Shown: positions 45,169 through 56,268 of the stretch, piece by piece
Position numbering within the stretch: the first letter of the stretch is position 1
Layout: the number at the start of each line of letters is the position of its first letter
Assembly: GCA_003049465.1 (NCBI GenBank)
Contig: PYSS01000003.1
Coordinates: forward strand, 186,001-250,000
DNA: 64,000 nucleotides
Reading direction: 5' to 3'
DNA from: Magnaporthiopsis rhizophila
Taxonomy: Eukaryota; Ascomycota; Sordariomycetes; Magnaporthales; Magnaporthaceae
The notes under the pieces: model-generated
The model's input: only the letters and a program-made list of their open reading frames with translations
The model's database searches: none
What the model was told of the DNA's origin: nothing
Program-made: the position numbers and the translations under genes

Positions 45169-47059
45169 TCAAATCTCGTAAGGCTTCGCAGGTGCCTTGA
45201 AGATCAGATGGGGCTTGCGCTTGGCCAAATCCAAGATGGTTACGGCGAAGACCCCGTTTGCCCCTGTTGGTTGGTTCTCAAGTTAGTATCTCATAAACTC
45301 TTAATCCTGGGCTATAGGGCAGCTTGTGTCCTTACATGCAAACCAACTCCTGGTATACGATGTTGCGTAGTTTACGTCTATACTCTCATGCACAAGGCCG
45401 AGCTTCGCCGATTTGAGGACAAAGTCGAGACACTCAGTAATCTCCGCGTCGTCATCTGACGTTCTTGCCTGGTTCAGGAGACTCATTGGCCAGGCATTCA
45501 TGAGTCCAATGTGCGGACCTTGAAATGGAAAGAAGCCGGTCAGTTCCAGTAGGCCCAAGAAACACATCAATCCAAGGGGTAAAAGCCTACCTCCAATGCC
45601 CTGAAAGTCCCTTCCTTTCAGATAATATGGGTTCCCGTTCTTTGCCAGGATCATCTTGCGCGTGTTATGGTACGTCTCGTCGTCGCGGGGGACGAAGCCC
45701 ATGAGCGGAAGGGCCAGGAGCGACGGGTAGTTGGCGTCGTCCATCATGATGGTGGAGCCGTAGCCGTCGACCTCATACGCAAACACATCGCCAAATTCGC
45801 GGTGCTTGACGACTCCGTACTTCCAAATGCCGTCCGTGATGGTCTTGCTCCAGCGCTCCATCTCCTTTATCAGCGCGTCGTGGCGGGATCCGCCAGCCTT
45901 TAGCATGGCCGCGGTGCGGCGCAGCTCGACCGCCATCATGGCGTTGGCCGGAATGAAGTAGCCGAGGATGGTGGCGTCATCGCTGGGGCGGAAGGCCGAG
46001 CGCACGAGACCGGTGCCTCTGCGGAGCGGGTTGCCGGTCCCAGCCAAGTTGAGCGTCTCAGTGCCCGTGTTCGTCCTACGCTGGAAGGTGTACTCGGTGT
46101 GGCGGTAGCGGCCGTTCCCGTCAAAGGTGCCCAGGGACTGCTGGTCGAGCACCCGCAGCAGCGTCTCGACAGCAATCAGCCAACGGGCGTTGACGAACTC
46201 AGACGATCCCGTAGCCTCGAAGAACTCGCTGCCTAGAGCGAGGAAATGGGCGAGACTGTCGAGCTCGTACTTGCACTCAAACACGAAATCCGGGTCGTAG
46301 GCAGGATGCACCGTATCGTCCTGCCCGTTGGGGGTCCGCGGGAGCTCGGTGGCGATAGGGGGCGGCTGGAAGGCGTTGCAGTATGGGCTCTCGATGACGT
46401 ACTCGGCCTGCGTGTTGATGGCGCCCAAGATCAACGTGCGCAGGGCCGGATCCTTACGCGCCAGGGGCTGATAGGGAGACAGCTGGTTTGTGCTGTCGCG
46501 CAGCCACTCTGCCACGATGTCGCCCGTGATTATGAAGGACTGCGGGCCCTCCCACGCGTTCTCCTGGTTCGAGCCGCGGCTCCCGTACAGCCTCTTAGTG
46601 CCGTCATCGAAGGCTACCGTATGTTTCGTCTTGCCGTCGGTGTGGAACTTGACCGTTGTGTCGGTCGTTGAGGGGAAAGCGTTCTCGAACAGGCGGGCCA
46701 GATCCGGGTCCTTCATGCGCGACGTCACGTCCTTAATGACCTGCTCGATCGCGTCCGACCGGAAGGTGCGGCAGCGCGGGTCGGGCCGCTGGTAGGGGAG
46801 CTCGAGAGGGCCGGTGCTGTAAGGCTTGCTGCGATGACGGATGAGGAAGACATCAGACGACTATGCGAGGGTGAGAATACCTGAATGCCGGAGCGATGGG
46901 CGTCGGAACTCACTGCCTGTATGCTGAATATGTCCTGTAGTCTGGGCAAGCCTCGGCATCAAACCCGCCCAGGGGTTGCTGCTGATCATATTGCGAAGCT
47001 CCAACAAGCGGCAGCAGAACTGCCGAAGCCCCCAAAAGGAGAAGTGATCTTGGAGGCAT
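45169..47059 (-). CDS. Secreted GH125 exo-alpha-1,6-mannosidase-like glycosidase (Mug157 family)
   Basis: Exons 47059-46914, 46828-45591, 45518-45336 and 45263-45169. Product 553 aa. GH125 enzymes remove alpha-1,6-linked mannose, for example from fungal N- or O-glycans. A signal peptide is clear: MPPRSLLLLGASAVLLPLVG, then a short mature N-terminus. The core contains PYQRPDPRCRTF (junction of exons 1-2), GDIVAEWLRDSTNQLSPY near residue 165, CKYELDSLAHFLAL, GIGGPHIGLMNAWPMSL (junction of exons 2-3), and HESIDVN, which probably holds the catalytic base. The last exon gives WFAWANGVFAVTILDLAKRK, which an unspliced reading would lose. The third intron has a textbook TACTAAC branch point. Confidence 0.92.
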
Positions 47060-47859
47060 GACAGGCAGCAGAGGCGAGATCTGTGGGATCTTTGGTAGGC
47101 AAAGGGTCGAGCGAGCCTCAAAGGACGGGTAAGAACAAATTGGAGGGACCTCAAGGTGTGACCATGATGCCTATATAAAACATCGCAGAGAGTAAACAGG
47201 TCGCGATTGAGGTGGCACTGTATCTGCGGTGCGCCAGAAACCGCGAACAGATCGAGACGGCCGCAATCCCTGCTGAGGAGGTGAAGCTGGCAGGTACCCG
47301 TCGAAGGCTGGGCTCGTAAGAAGGGCGCTGTGGTATTGGAGGCAGGTGCTCCTGCATCGCCTACAAGATGCTCTTGCTTGGCAGCGACCCAGCTGACCTC
47401 ATTACGTGTCCGTACAAACTCCGCGCGGGGGAGCCGCAATTTGGTCTGCGGGGAATCTGGGAGCCCGTACAGTAGGGATTTGGCGGTCCGGGCCCAATCT
47501 GTCGCCCTGGCGATTCCATGTTTACAGGGGGTTTCCCCAGAGTTTCGCGATTGCTGTGAAGATGGGAGCATCCGACTTAGCGCGCTGTCAGATCCTATAC
47601 CGATCCGTTGAGCTGGACTGATCCCACCATCTCCTTTGATAATGGTCGACAGCAGTATCCATTTTATCAAGCGATTCAGGTCTACACCTCATGTGCCTCA
47701 ATTATCAATCCATCTGATTGTTCACCCCGACGGGTGGCGAGTTCCGCAGTCTTGCGCCAGATAATGGCTGTCTCACAGATGCATACACCAAGAAAAGACC
47801 GGGAACATGGGTCTCGCCAAGCGCTCGCAAAGCGCCTAAATCATATGATGATAGTGCAA
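47060..47859. other. Intergenic spacer (POLD3 3' end / GH125 promoter)
   Basis: 800 bp between two minus-strand genes. A TATATA core lies at 47172-47177, about 115 bp before the GH125 ATG, and could serve as its TATA element. No gene supported. Confidence 0.45.
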
Positions 47860-49607
47860 TCATGGCTTCTTGGAGAAGAACGACATAATGTTTCCTTGAC
47901 CCTTCGGCGCTGCCTTCTTTGACTTTGCGGCTGGCGCAGACGCTGGCGCCTTGGCTGACGAGGCGGGCTTGGGCGGAGCCTCGTCCTCCGAGAACGACTC
48001 CCATCCGGGCTCGTTGATCGTGACTGTATGCCGGAATTAGCCCAGAGAAGTCTCTTGTTTTGCTGCCTTCTCTCTAGAGAGAAAAGATCGCGCGGAGATC
48101 TGGGGCAGCACTTACCAAGGTAGCCTTGATCATCCATGATCTGCTTTTTCTTCATCACCCGCCTCCGTCCGCGCCTCCGGCCGTCTCCGGTGCTAGCTGA
48201 GACGACCTCGGCGGGCTCCTCGGGCTTGGGCGCCGCCGCAGGAACCTCCTCCTCCGGCTCCTCCATGGGCGTGTCTTCTCTCTCGTTTTCCTCATCCTCC
48301 TCTTCTCCCTCTGCCGCCTTGTCGGCGTCGTCTTCCTCCTCCATCATGCGCTTGAGCGCCTCCTCTCGTTCTTTCCGCTTGTTGATGCTGCTGTCGGGCG
48401 CCTGCTTAGGCGCCGGGAGCACATCTTCGTCGTCTTCACCATCGTCCGACATGGCGGCTGGCTCGACCACAGGCGCCGCGGCTTTGGCTTTGGGCTTGGC
48501 AGCGCCAGCTTTTGCAAATGCTTGCATGATTCCCGAGCCGCCCCGTTTGAGTGAGGGCGTAGGCTTTTTGTCGGAAGGGGTGGCAGCGCCGGCGCCGGCC
48601 GAAGAGGACGGGGTCTGCGATGACTTGGTTTCATCCTTGGCAGCCGCCCGTGCAAAGGGGCCAGAAGCGGGCGGCGCCTTCGGCTTAGCCTCTTCCTTCG
48701 CTGCCTCTTTGGTCGCCGCAGACGCAGCAGGTCTAGCAGGCACGGCCTTCTGGGATAGTCCGGCTGGACCCGCTGCCGCTGGTTTGGGGATTGGGGGAGC
48801 CCCTTTTCGCTCTCTGCGCTGCGCATGGGGATTGGAGATGGCGCCGTACTTCTGGCTCTCCGCTGGGTCCTCGCCCACAGACATATCAGCAATCTGGCGG
48901 GAGACTTCCGAGAGCAGCTGCAGGTCCTATACGAATGCCTTTGTCAGCATGGCTTAAAACAGCAGGATGATAACCTTTGACTGTAAGTCCGTAAAGCTCA
49001 CTTTAGTTGGGTTCGGCCCGATACTGTAGACATGGATCGAGGAGACATGATCGTACAGCTCGAGACAATCTTTTCCGTGAATGCAAAGATCAGTTCCATG
49101 CAGAGACTACTGCGGTGTTCGTGAATTCGGAAACACACCGCTGAGATCCTCCTCCTTGGCTATGGAGAGAGTATATATGGGCACATCCTCCGATGGCTCC
49201 TCCGCCATCGCAACGTCCCCATCATCCGCTTGGCTTGGCTGCTCAACCGCCCGCTTGGCGCCGTACATCAGATACGTGGCATGGACGGAGCCCGCCTTGC
49301 GATCGTTCTGCGATTTGTGGAACTCATAGAGCATCCTAACCCACAAGGTTATGGTAAGTATGCAAACATCGTTTCTGCCTTTCCTCAGTTCCCACTCGCT
49401 GTTTGGACTGACTGCTTGGACAGATTCACGTGTATGCCGAGTGCCCTGCTAAGGTAGCGGTATGTTATCTAAAAGCCGGCCAGCTAGCCGTCAGCCATCT
49501 TGAATGCCAGGTCAGTTTCAAGTAGGGCATTTCAGTTGACTGACCACCTGGTCCTCAGCTAGGATTTTCTCGCCGAGAAACCGCTTATAGTCGCTTGTGC
49601 TGGCCAT
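47860..49607 (-). CDS. pold3: DNA polymerase delta subunit 3 (Pol32/Cdc27/POLD3)
   Basis: Six exons: 49607-49545, 49468-49413, 49335-49139, 49069-49002, 48926-48116 and 48023-47860. All junctions restore frame. Product 452 aa. This subunit links Pol delta to PCNA and is needed for processive and break-induced synthesis. The N-terminus matches the winged-helix domain that binds the B subunit: YKRFLGEKILAEDQV, then ITYRYLSRALGIHVNLSKQ, then MLYEFHKSQND. The fourth exon gives DCLELYDHVSSIHVYSIG. A long Lys/Ala/Glu-rich disordered region follows. The C-terminus ends with QGNIMSFFSKKP, a PCNA-interacting (PIP) box at the extreme end, as in the family. Introns 1 and 2 both start with the uncommon donor GTCAGT. 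Exons are small, so unspliced ORFs hide this gene. Confidence 0.9.
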
Positions 49608-50019
49608 TTTCGCTGCAGTACCAGCTTTGAGGAAACAAGCAAAAACGGTCAGGTTCGAGGCCAAGCAAGCGTGGGTGGCGGTGGAAGTTGGGAGATCGCG
49701 ACCGGAAAATGGGGAGCTGGATGGGGCCAGCAAACGCGCTATCACGTGTCGTGGGGTTGCACGGCAACCCTAACCCGCGAGCAAGAATCAGGGGTCCATG
49801 AAAGAAAGCGAGGAAAGCAATGGGATAATTATATGTGCCTCGAAACTTTTTGCATTTACGGCTATGCAACTGCTTTTAAAAAGTGATTATTGGCACCTGC
49901 GCTTTCCAAGCTAGTTTCATTCGGTACCCTCGATGACAATTAATTAAAGTTAGGAGCTATCTGACAGCCGTGTCGAAGCAGCTACAAAAGTGAATAGACT
50001 GTCTTCACCCCACCCGTCT
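49608..50019. promoter_or_regulatory. POLD3 promoter region
   Basis: About 410 bp between the POLD3 start and the 3' end of the next minus-strand gene. It contains an ACGCG core (49734-49738) and a telomere-like box (49766-49776), both within 170 bp of the POLD3 ATG. Confidence 0.45.
49766..49776. promoter_or_regulatory. Telomere-like box (AACCCTAACCC) upstream of POLD3
   Basis: Reads GGGTTAGGG toward POLD3 and lies about 160 bp before its start codon. It has the same orientation relative to the gene as the boxes at MCM6 and CHM7. Confidence 0.4.
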
Positions 50020-51732
50020 TTACACCTTCCATACATTAAAGGATCCCGGAAGGTTCACGGAATATCCGTTCCCGAAGAGGATGAAGTCGTGGACGGCGGC
50101 CACTCCTCCCCTGAACACGGGGTCAACCTCGATTTCTCGCAGTACCTTACCCGTATTCTTGTCCAGCGGCGTCAGGAAGCCCGGCCCGTCAGCAGTGTCT
50201 CCCCTTGTCCCAGTCAAGACGACATCGTTGACCACCGTCGGAGGGACGCGGCTGCCCTGGTTGTTTGGGACAGGCGTCAGCCACAGAATACGTCCGTCCT
50301 CGAGGCTCGCCGCGCCCCACGCGCTGTTGGTGATGACCTGGCCATCAAGCATTGGGAACGGCTTGCGCGCCGAGTTGAAGTTGGTGAAGTAAACCGCCTT
50401 GTCGTCCACCGCCATACCCCATGTCAAGCCTCCTTCGGTCCCGCCAGGGCCCGCCGACCTCGACCAGGCTATGGTGCCCGTCTGCGCATAAAGCGCGTAC
50501 AGCACGCCGCTCTTCTGCCCGGCGACGATAATGTCTTGGCCGGCAGGCGTCGCCGGGCTACCCCGGACAAACGTCGGCGCCATGCCAAAGTCTGCGTCCG
50601 GCCCGGGCGTTTCCGGGCACGCTTCCGGGACCCGCGGAAAGCCCGAAGCCCCGCAGCCCGTATTCCATACGTCCAGCTGCCCAAACTGCCTGGCCCAGTT
50701 GATGCGGCCCGTCTCCAGATCGACCGCTAGGATGGAGTCTTGGTATGTCTCTACAGGCAGGCAGGGGTCACGACCCGTGAGCCCCTGCTGGATGATGCTG
50801 ATGTTGGCCGTCCGTTTCACACAGTCCTCGAAGCTTGGGGGCACGTGGTAAAGCTGGCCGGTTCCGAAGAAGACCTGCCTTCGGATCGGGTCGATTGACG
50901 GCTGGCTGCCCCACACGGCGGCGCCACTCAGGTTGGCGTTTGCGGGTGACGTCTTCGGGAGCGTCTGGACGGTCCATTCCTTCCGGAGCTTCCCGCCGAC
51001 CAGGGAGACGGCGTGAAAGGAGCCCGAAAAAGAGCAGCAAGGGCGTCCTGGCGCTACCGCGTAGGACTCGGTGCTCGAGACGCCAGCGTAAAGGCGGCCG
51101 TCGTAGAATGTTTGCGACTGGGTCAGGATGGCTAAGGGGTGGTCATCGAGCTGCAGGCTGTCTATCAACTTCCCCGAGCGACGGTCGATGGCAAGCACCA
51201 GAGCATGAGCCAGAGTGCCGATGAAGAGGACATCACCACCCTTGTCGAGCACCGGCGTCGTTCGTGACACCTTACTGTTGCCGGCGCCGGGCCGGAAGTC
51301 GTCGATGATGCGCGTGATATTGGCGCTCCAGACCTCGGTGCACGTCTGATAATCAAGGGCGACCAGCAGGCCGGTGAAGGTGGGATAATATGCAATTCCC
51401 CCTGTGACTAGCGGAGCCGCGCTTTGCCCTCCGCCAGTATACTTCACAGAACACACCTTGGTGAGGTTGGCGATGTTTTTGGTGCTTAGAGTTGCGTCCG
51501 AGGCAGCCCAGCGGTTGTTATAGATTCCAGCACCCCATCCCAGCCAGTTGCCTCCAGTTGGAGGCTGTGCGTTGGGGATGTTGCCGTCGCACACCGCGGA
51601 CGCGGACAAGCCAAATCTGACCAGTCCTATGTCGGAGGGGGGCGCTGGAGCCTGCTCTCCGGTATCCCCGCGATAGACCAGATTTGCTGCCGCCCCGGCG
51701 GCTCCCACGAGGAAGGCCTTGAAGCTCGTCAT
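50020..51732 (-). CDS. PQQ-type beta-propeller (quinoprotein alcohol dehydrogenase-like) protein
   Basis: Single exon, 570 aa from the ATG at 51732 (MTSFKAFLVGAAG); an in-frame ATG at 51753 adds seven residues. The hydrophobic N-terminus is compatible with a short signal peptide. The body is an eight-blade-type propeller with blades ending in Ala-Ile-Asp/Gly-Lys or Asp-Leu-Glu-Thr-Gly turns, such as VLAIDRRSGKLIDSL, ILAVDLETGRINWARQFG and YALYAQTGTIAWSR. The entry motif NWLGWGAGIYNNRW is like quinoprotein and polyvinyl-alcohol-dehydrogenase relatives. Cysteines recur in pairs, as in secreted proteins. Catalysis and PQQ use are not shown. A probable leader intron starts at 51856 (GTAAGT), and a TATATAAA box lies at 52017-52024. 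Confidence 0.8.
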   Translation of the reverse strand: MTSFKAFLVGAAGAAANLVYRGDTGEQAPAPPSDIGLVRFGLSASAVCDGNIPNAQPPTGGNWLGWGAGIYNNRWAASDATLSTKNIANLTKVCSVKYTGGGQSAAPLVTGGIAYYPTFTGLLVALDYQTCTEVWSANITRIIDDFRPGAGNSKVSRTTPVLDKGGDVLFIGTLAHALVLAIDRRSGKLIDSLQLDDHPLAILTQSQTFYDGRLYAGVSSTESYAVAPGRPCCSFSGSFHAVSLVGGKLRKEWTVQTLPKTSPANANLSGAAVWGSQPSIDPIRRQVFFGTGQLYHVPPSFEDCVKRTANISIIQQGLTGRDPCLPVETYQDSILAVDLETGRINWARQFGQLDVWNTGCGASGFPRVPEACPETPGPDADFGMAPTFVRGSPATPAGQDIIVAGQKSGVLYALYAQTGTIAWSRSAGPGGTEGGLTWGMAVDDKAVYFTNFNSARKPFPMLDGQVITNSAWGAASLEDGRILWLTPVPNNQGSRVPPTVVNDVVLTGTRGDTADGPGFLTPLDKNTGKVLREIEVDPVFRGGVAAVHDFILFGNGYSVNLPGSFNVWKV

Positions 51733-53027
51733 CGCGTAGTGTTGGCACAGCACTCTGGCCTAGCAGCAGCCGGAAGGAAACCAAGGTTATCATCCGAAAC
51801 ATCACCTTCACGTAGCCTGCCCATGGATAATCAGATGTGAACTTTGAGAGACTTACAAGCGAGCCAAATGCCCCCCCAAATCTGGTCAGCGTCTCGGTCA
51901 GGATGGTCCGTCTCGATTACGAACTTTCGTGTTTGGGAGAGTGAACGCAGGGCCGACCGGACGACATCAACCTGGGCGTGGTGCTGACCCCGACCGGGGC
52001 TCAGGCTCACCGAGCCTTTATATATGTAAGGCGAAGGTTTGCCATGGCCTTGACATCCTCATTTACCGTCCGTTTTAACAGTGATTATGATTTAATGCAT
52101 GCCCAAGTTGGCTCAATATCACAATGGATCCATGCGCGGTGCAACGCTGGTTCGTCATAAGCATGGGAAGCTCCTGACTCGGTAATACGTCCGAAAATCC
52201 CAATAGGCAGCGAAAGTTTGGCAAGGAAGAAAAGGGGGTTAGACAAGGTAACGGTGTCCAGATTCTGAGTCGGGTGGCCAGCGACCCCGGCCTGGCCATG
52301 CCAACATCCCCAGAAATCGGTGAGCCGGGCAGGCTGGGAGGAAGGCTGACCAATACCAAAGAATCGCTTCACTGCTTGGGGAGTGAACTGAAGGCCACGC
52401 CATTGGCCCAATCAACAAAAGCTCGTGGGTTCTCGAAAGCTTTTGCTGGCAGCTCGGTATCCAGCCACTCCCAAAACAGTTAGACCATTTCTCATATTCT
52501 CGAGTTAAATAGAATTGGCATCTTTATTGCACGGAATGCTCGGCGTCAACTTGACTCTCCACGGTGCTTTAAAAGTGCTCGTAAGCCGATGAGTGGGGCA
52601 AGAATAAGCTGCAGTCATGGAGCCAGTTGTTGAAACACGCTCCGGGCCGAGGGTTCTTCCTAAGCTGGCGGCGCGCTATCACCTGACCACGAGCTCAGGC
52701 CCACCAATCATCTATTCTCGTTTTCCAAATGTGGGGCCACCCCATGCAAACCTCTTTGAATCGACGCGCAAGGAAGGAACTTGCGAGCGCGTTGTAGGTG
52801 TGTGGTCTTTTGCAGAGACCAGAGGCTGGAAAGGCCTGTAGAGGTTGCCACTACCATTACGAATCTTGCTCTCTCGTCACCTCGATCCACACACAATTCA
52901 TCTCCGCTTAATCCGGGAAGCGGCCTTTTAGCGGACCCGAGCGTGCGGAAGACGCAACCTACCTACCTAGCTTACGCAGGCACCGGGCGGCCCGTCCCCG
53001 CTCGCACGCTGATCTTGGACAACCGCC
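51733..53027. other. Divergent intergenic region (PQQ-type gene / RAD18)
   Basis: About 1.3 kb. The PQQ-side TATA box and leader intron lie in its first 300 bp. On the RAD18 side, ACGCG (52764-52768) and CGCGT (52788-52792) cores lie about 235-265 bp before the ATG. No further gene. Confidence 0.5.
52017..52024 (-). promoter_or_regulatory. TATA box of the PQQ-type gene
   Basis: TATATAAA on the minus strand, 285 bp before the start codon, upstream of a probable leader intron. Confidence 0.5.
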
Positions 53028-54489
53028 ATGGACGCCGACGTGCCGGACTCGACCGACTGGCTCGGCACCCCTCTCGCCGGGCTGATGCAGGTCGAGCAGG
53101 CCTTCCGGTGCCACGTCTGCAAGGATCTGTACAACTCGCCCATGATCACATCTTGCTCCCACACATTTTGCTCCCTGTGCATACGGCGCTCGCTCAGCGT
53201 CGACGGAAAGTGCCCGCTCTGCCGCGCAACCGACCAAGAGAACAAGCTGCGGGGCAATTGGGCTCTCCGTGAGGCCGTCGACGCCTTCACCGCGACGAGG
53301 GCCGCCTTGCTTCAAGTGGCCCGCGCCCCGCCGCCCGCGCCGGCCTCGCCCAAACGCAAGGCCGAAGATGACATTGAGGATGACGAGGCGGCGGAGCGGA
53401 AGAGGCCGAGGATGTCTACGAGGCGGAGCAAAACAAGGGCAGCCGAGGCCACTGCGGCGATGATGAAGGAGGAGGTTGACGTGATCGAAATCAGGGATGA
53501 GGAGAACGCGGACTATGTTTCAGGTTCGTGATTGAATTCTTGATGCCCCCGTGGGGTCGTGGAATCCTTTATTTTTTTTTTTTTTTTTTTTTTGCTGACT
53601 TGGCATCCACACAGACGACGGCTTGGTCGCTTGTCCTATATGCTGGACGCGGATGAAGCCGATGCAGGTGGACAAGCACATCGACACGTCTTGCCCGGGG
53701 GTCCCGTCAGAAAGCCCAATGTCTACCACCACAGCTCCAGCTGCAGCACCAGGCAGCAGCAGCAGTAAAGGCCAATCTGGTCTATTCGGCGCCGCATCAA
53801 CAGCGCAGCAGCAGCCTGCGAAACCGCCACCGGAACGCCTCCCTTTCCTCAACTATTCGATATTGACCGACCAGGCGCTGCGCAAGAAACTGTCGGCCCT
53901 CGGGGTCTCGCCTTCGGGCAACCGGCAGCTGCTCGAGCGGCGGCACAAGGAGTGGGTGACGCTGTGGAACGCAAACTGCGACTCGTCGCGGCCAAAAAGA
54001 AAAGGGGAGCTGCTGCAGGACCTGTCCGTGTGGGAGCGGACCGTCGGCGCCCCGGCCCCGTCGCGCTCCTCGGCCATGGGCGCCCAGATCAAGGACAAGG
54101 ACTTTGACGGCGAGGCCTGGGCCTCCAAGCACGAGTCCTCGTTCAGGGATCTGATTGCCAATGCACGCCGAACCAGGTCCAAGGCCAAGCAGCACCCAGT
54201 TGCTGCAACTGATGAAGGTCATCAGGGGGTCCAGGAAAATTCAGCGTCAGGCCCTGAACCTCATGGAACCAGCATGGAGCAGCCACCAAGTCGTGGCGGA
54301 GAAACACTGCACGCAGAAGATAGTGTCAAGGCCGAGCTGACGAGCCCATTAGCTGTACACCCACAAGGTGATTTATATCATGCCGGTGCCAGTCCGCCCC
54401 TGGAAGCTTGCGATACGGGGCTGGCCATTGTGGGAGGGCAGCCACCACAATTAAATTCTGTACATGATGGAAATATTCGGGGAGTCTAA
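53028..54489 (+). CDS. rad18: RAD18, E3 ubiquitin ligase for PCNA
   Basis: Exons 53028-53523 and 53615-54489. The 91-bp intron carries a T22 run followed by a TGCTGAC branch point. Product 456 aa. Rad18 with Rad6 mono-ubiquitylates PCNA to start DNA damage tolerance. A RING finger at ~27-67 shows CHVC, then CSHTFCSLCIRR and CPLC. A UBZ-type zinc finger at ~171-196 (CPICWTRMK, then HIDTSC) is split from the RING part by the intron. The SAP DNA-binding motif lies at ~243-277 (LNYSILTDQALRKKLSALGV). A Rad6-binding-like segment follows (GEAWASKHESSFRDLIANAR). The C-terminal ~100 residues are disordered. It converges on CHM7 with 204 bp between stops. Confidence 0.95.
53572..53593. repeat. T22 tract inside the RAD18 intron
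   Basis: Twenty-two T residues lie immediately before the intron branch point (TGCTGAC). The tract is upstream, not downstream, of the branch site. Confidence 0.85.
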
Positions 54490-54693
54490 ATTGACGCTTC
54501 CTGGATCTAATAATTCTCAATACATTTGATCCAAATACCAACCCCTAACGCCGTACCCCAATTATCAAATAGGCACATCTTTGCGGGCCATATTGGCGAC
54601 AAAAGTCTAAAAGCGAAAGCCCCAACATAATTATAGATGAGGACGTGTCTTTGCTGGAGTCGGGAACTCCCAAATTGTCGAGTGTGATCATTA

Positions 54694-56268
54694 TTATTTG
54701 GTAGGCTGTGCCGGGAGCGGCTCCTCCAGAGACAGCCTCCGGATACCCTCGACGGCAGCATCTCTGTCGGCCGACCCCGGCCTGGGTGCGTCTCGTTGCT
54801 CCTTTTCGGCAGTCGGCTCCGTGGCGCTCCCGATGGCCTCGAGTTGACGCTGGAGCTCTTCCGCTTCCTTGGCCTCCTCCGCCTCCCTCTCGGCCCGCTC
54901 CTTCTCCTCCTCTTTCTTCTTCTCCTCGCCCTCGAGCGCCGCCAGCTCCTCGTCGATCTCGTCCTCGTCCACGACGGGGCCCGCCGACTCGGCCAGGATT
55001 GTGCCGACCTCGTCGACGGCGTCCATCTGCTCGCGCAGGCGGTCGACGACGTCCCCGACGGCGTCTGCCCCGCCGACCTTGCTGTTGAGGCCCTTGAGGG
55101 CGTCGGTGCTGGTCGCCATGACCTTGACGAGCTGGACCTGGTCCGACGCCTGCTGGATGCGGGCCGCGACCTCCTCGAGCTGCGAGAGCGTGGCGAAGCG
55201 GGTGCGCAGCGACGACTCGGCGATCTTGCGCGACTTGAGCGCCGCCAGTGCCGCCACGCGGTTGCCGCGGGCCACGGCGTCCTTGGCCGCGGCGTTGAGC
55301 TCGTCGACGCGGCGGCTGAGGATGCTGGTCTGGTGGGTCAGGTACTCAGTCAGCTCCTTGAGCTGCGCGACGGCCGCGTCCTCGGACGTGATCTCGTCGC
55401 TGCTGGCCTCGGCATCGTCTTTTAGTTTGACGACCTTCCCATCGCATGCGACCAGGCCCTTGTCCCTTGAAAGGAAGGTCAATAGCACGTCGGCATCTGC
55501 TGCGGAGAGCTTCCCTGACGGGAGGAGCTCGGCCTGGAATGTCTTGAGGAAGTGCGGCTTGGACCAGGTGCGCTCGAACCTCGAGCTTGCGTCCTCCGTC
55601 TTCTCCGCAAAGCTCTTAGCTGCGGCCTCGACGTTGGCCAGGACGACGAGGCGCGTCTTTGGCAGCTTGTCCGAGACGCCGCCGCCACCGCCCAGTCCAG
55701 TCGCTGCGCCAACCTGCCTGACGCCCCAGGACAAGACCGCCCAGGGCACCGACGCCAAGGAGAAGGATGAGGCGGGGCGTGCGAGTATGCTCTGTTTGGC
55801 GGCGAGGTATTGCGGCAGAGGGATGAGATCGCCGGCGGCGATGGCCTCGTTGATGGCGACGCCCAAGGCGAGGGGCCGGCCGTACTGCCTGCTCTCGAGT
55901 GCTCGGAGGAGACTGTCGTCGGTGGTCAGGATGAGGGAGTCGGGCGGGCCGGTCGAGGAGGAAGACGGGGCCAGGCCGGAGCGGGCGATGGCGGCTAGGG
56001 CGCGGCGCCAGGCCGATACGTTGGCGGCATATCCGTCCGGGTTGGTGGCGCGCTGGCCGCGGAAGTCTGAGTAGAGGGCTGGTAATCGCGCCCTGAAGAT
56101 GGTAGCGATGACGTCGTTAGTTGTGGGGGCTGAGATGGCCGCAGCTGGGCGGCAGGAAAATGAAAATTGACGACTGATGGTTCCGATGGCGCTCATGACG
56201 TGAGGCTTCAAGACTTACTTCCGGAATCCATCAGCGTTCTCGGTGAGGAAATCGACGAGGTCGCCCAT
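54694..56268 (-). CDS. chm7: CHM7/CHMP7, ESCRT-III-like protein of the nuclear envelope
   Basis: Exons 56268-56219 and 56092-54694. The 126-bp intron has a gtaagt donor, an AACTAAC branch and a cttcag acceptor. Product 482 aa. Chm7 recruits ESCRT-III to faulty nuclear pores and the inner nuclear membrane. The N-terminus is MGDLVDFLTENADGFRKARL, followed by LYSDFRGQRATNPDGYAANV. The N-terminal half holds tandem winged-helix ESCRT-II-like domains, including a hydrophobic segment near ~150-185. The Snf7-type domain spans ~250-397: QLKELTEYLTHQTSILSRRV, LAALKSRKIAESSLR, LKGLNSKVGG, then DEDEIDEELAALE. A highly charged coiled coil and an acidic tail end the protein, with LSLEEPLPAQP near the end as a possible MIM-like motif. 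Splicing is required to gain the conserved first 17 residues. Confidence 0.9.

Noticed and set aside
54694..56268. Considered a MICOS/Mic60-type coiled-coil protein because of the Glu/Lys-rich C-terminus
   Set aside because: No presequence or membrane segment of that family; the Snf7 helices and N-terminal winged-helix region identify CHM7.
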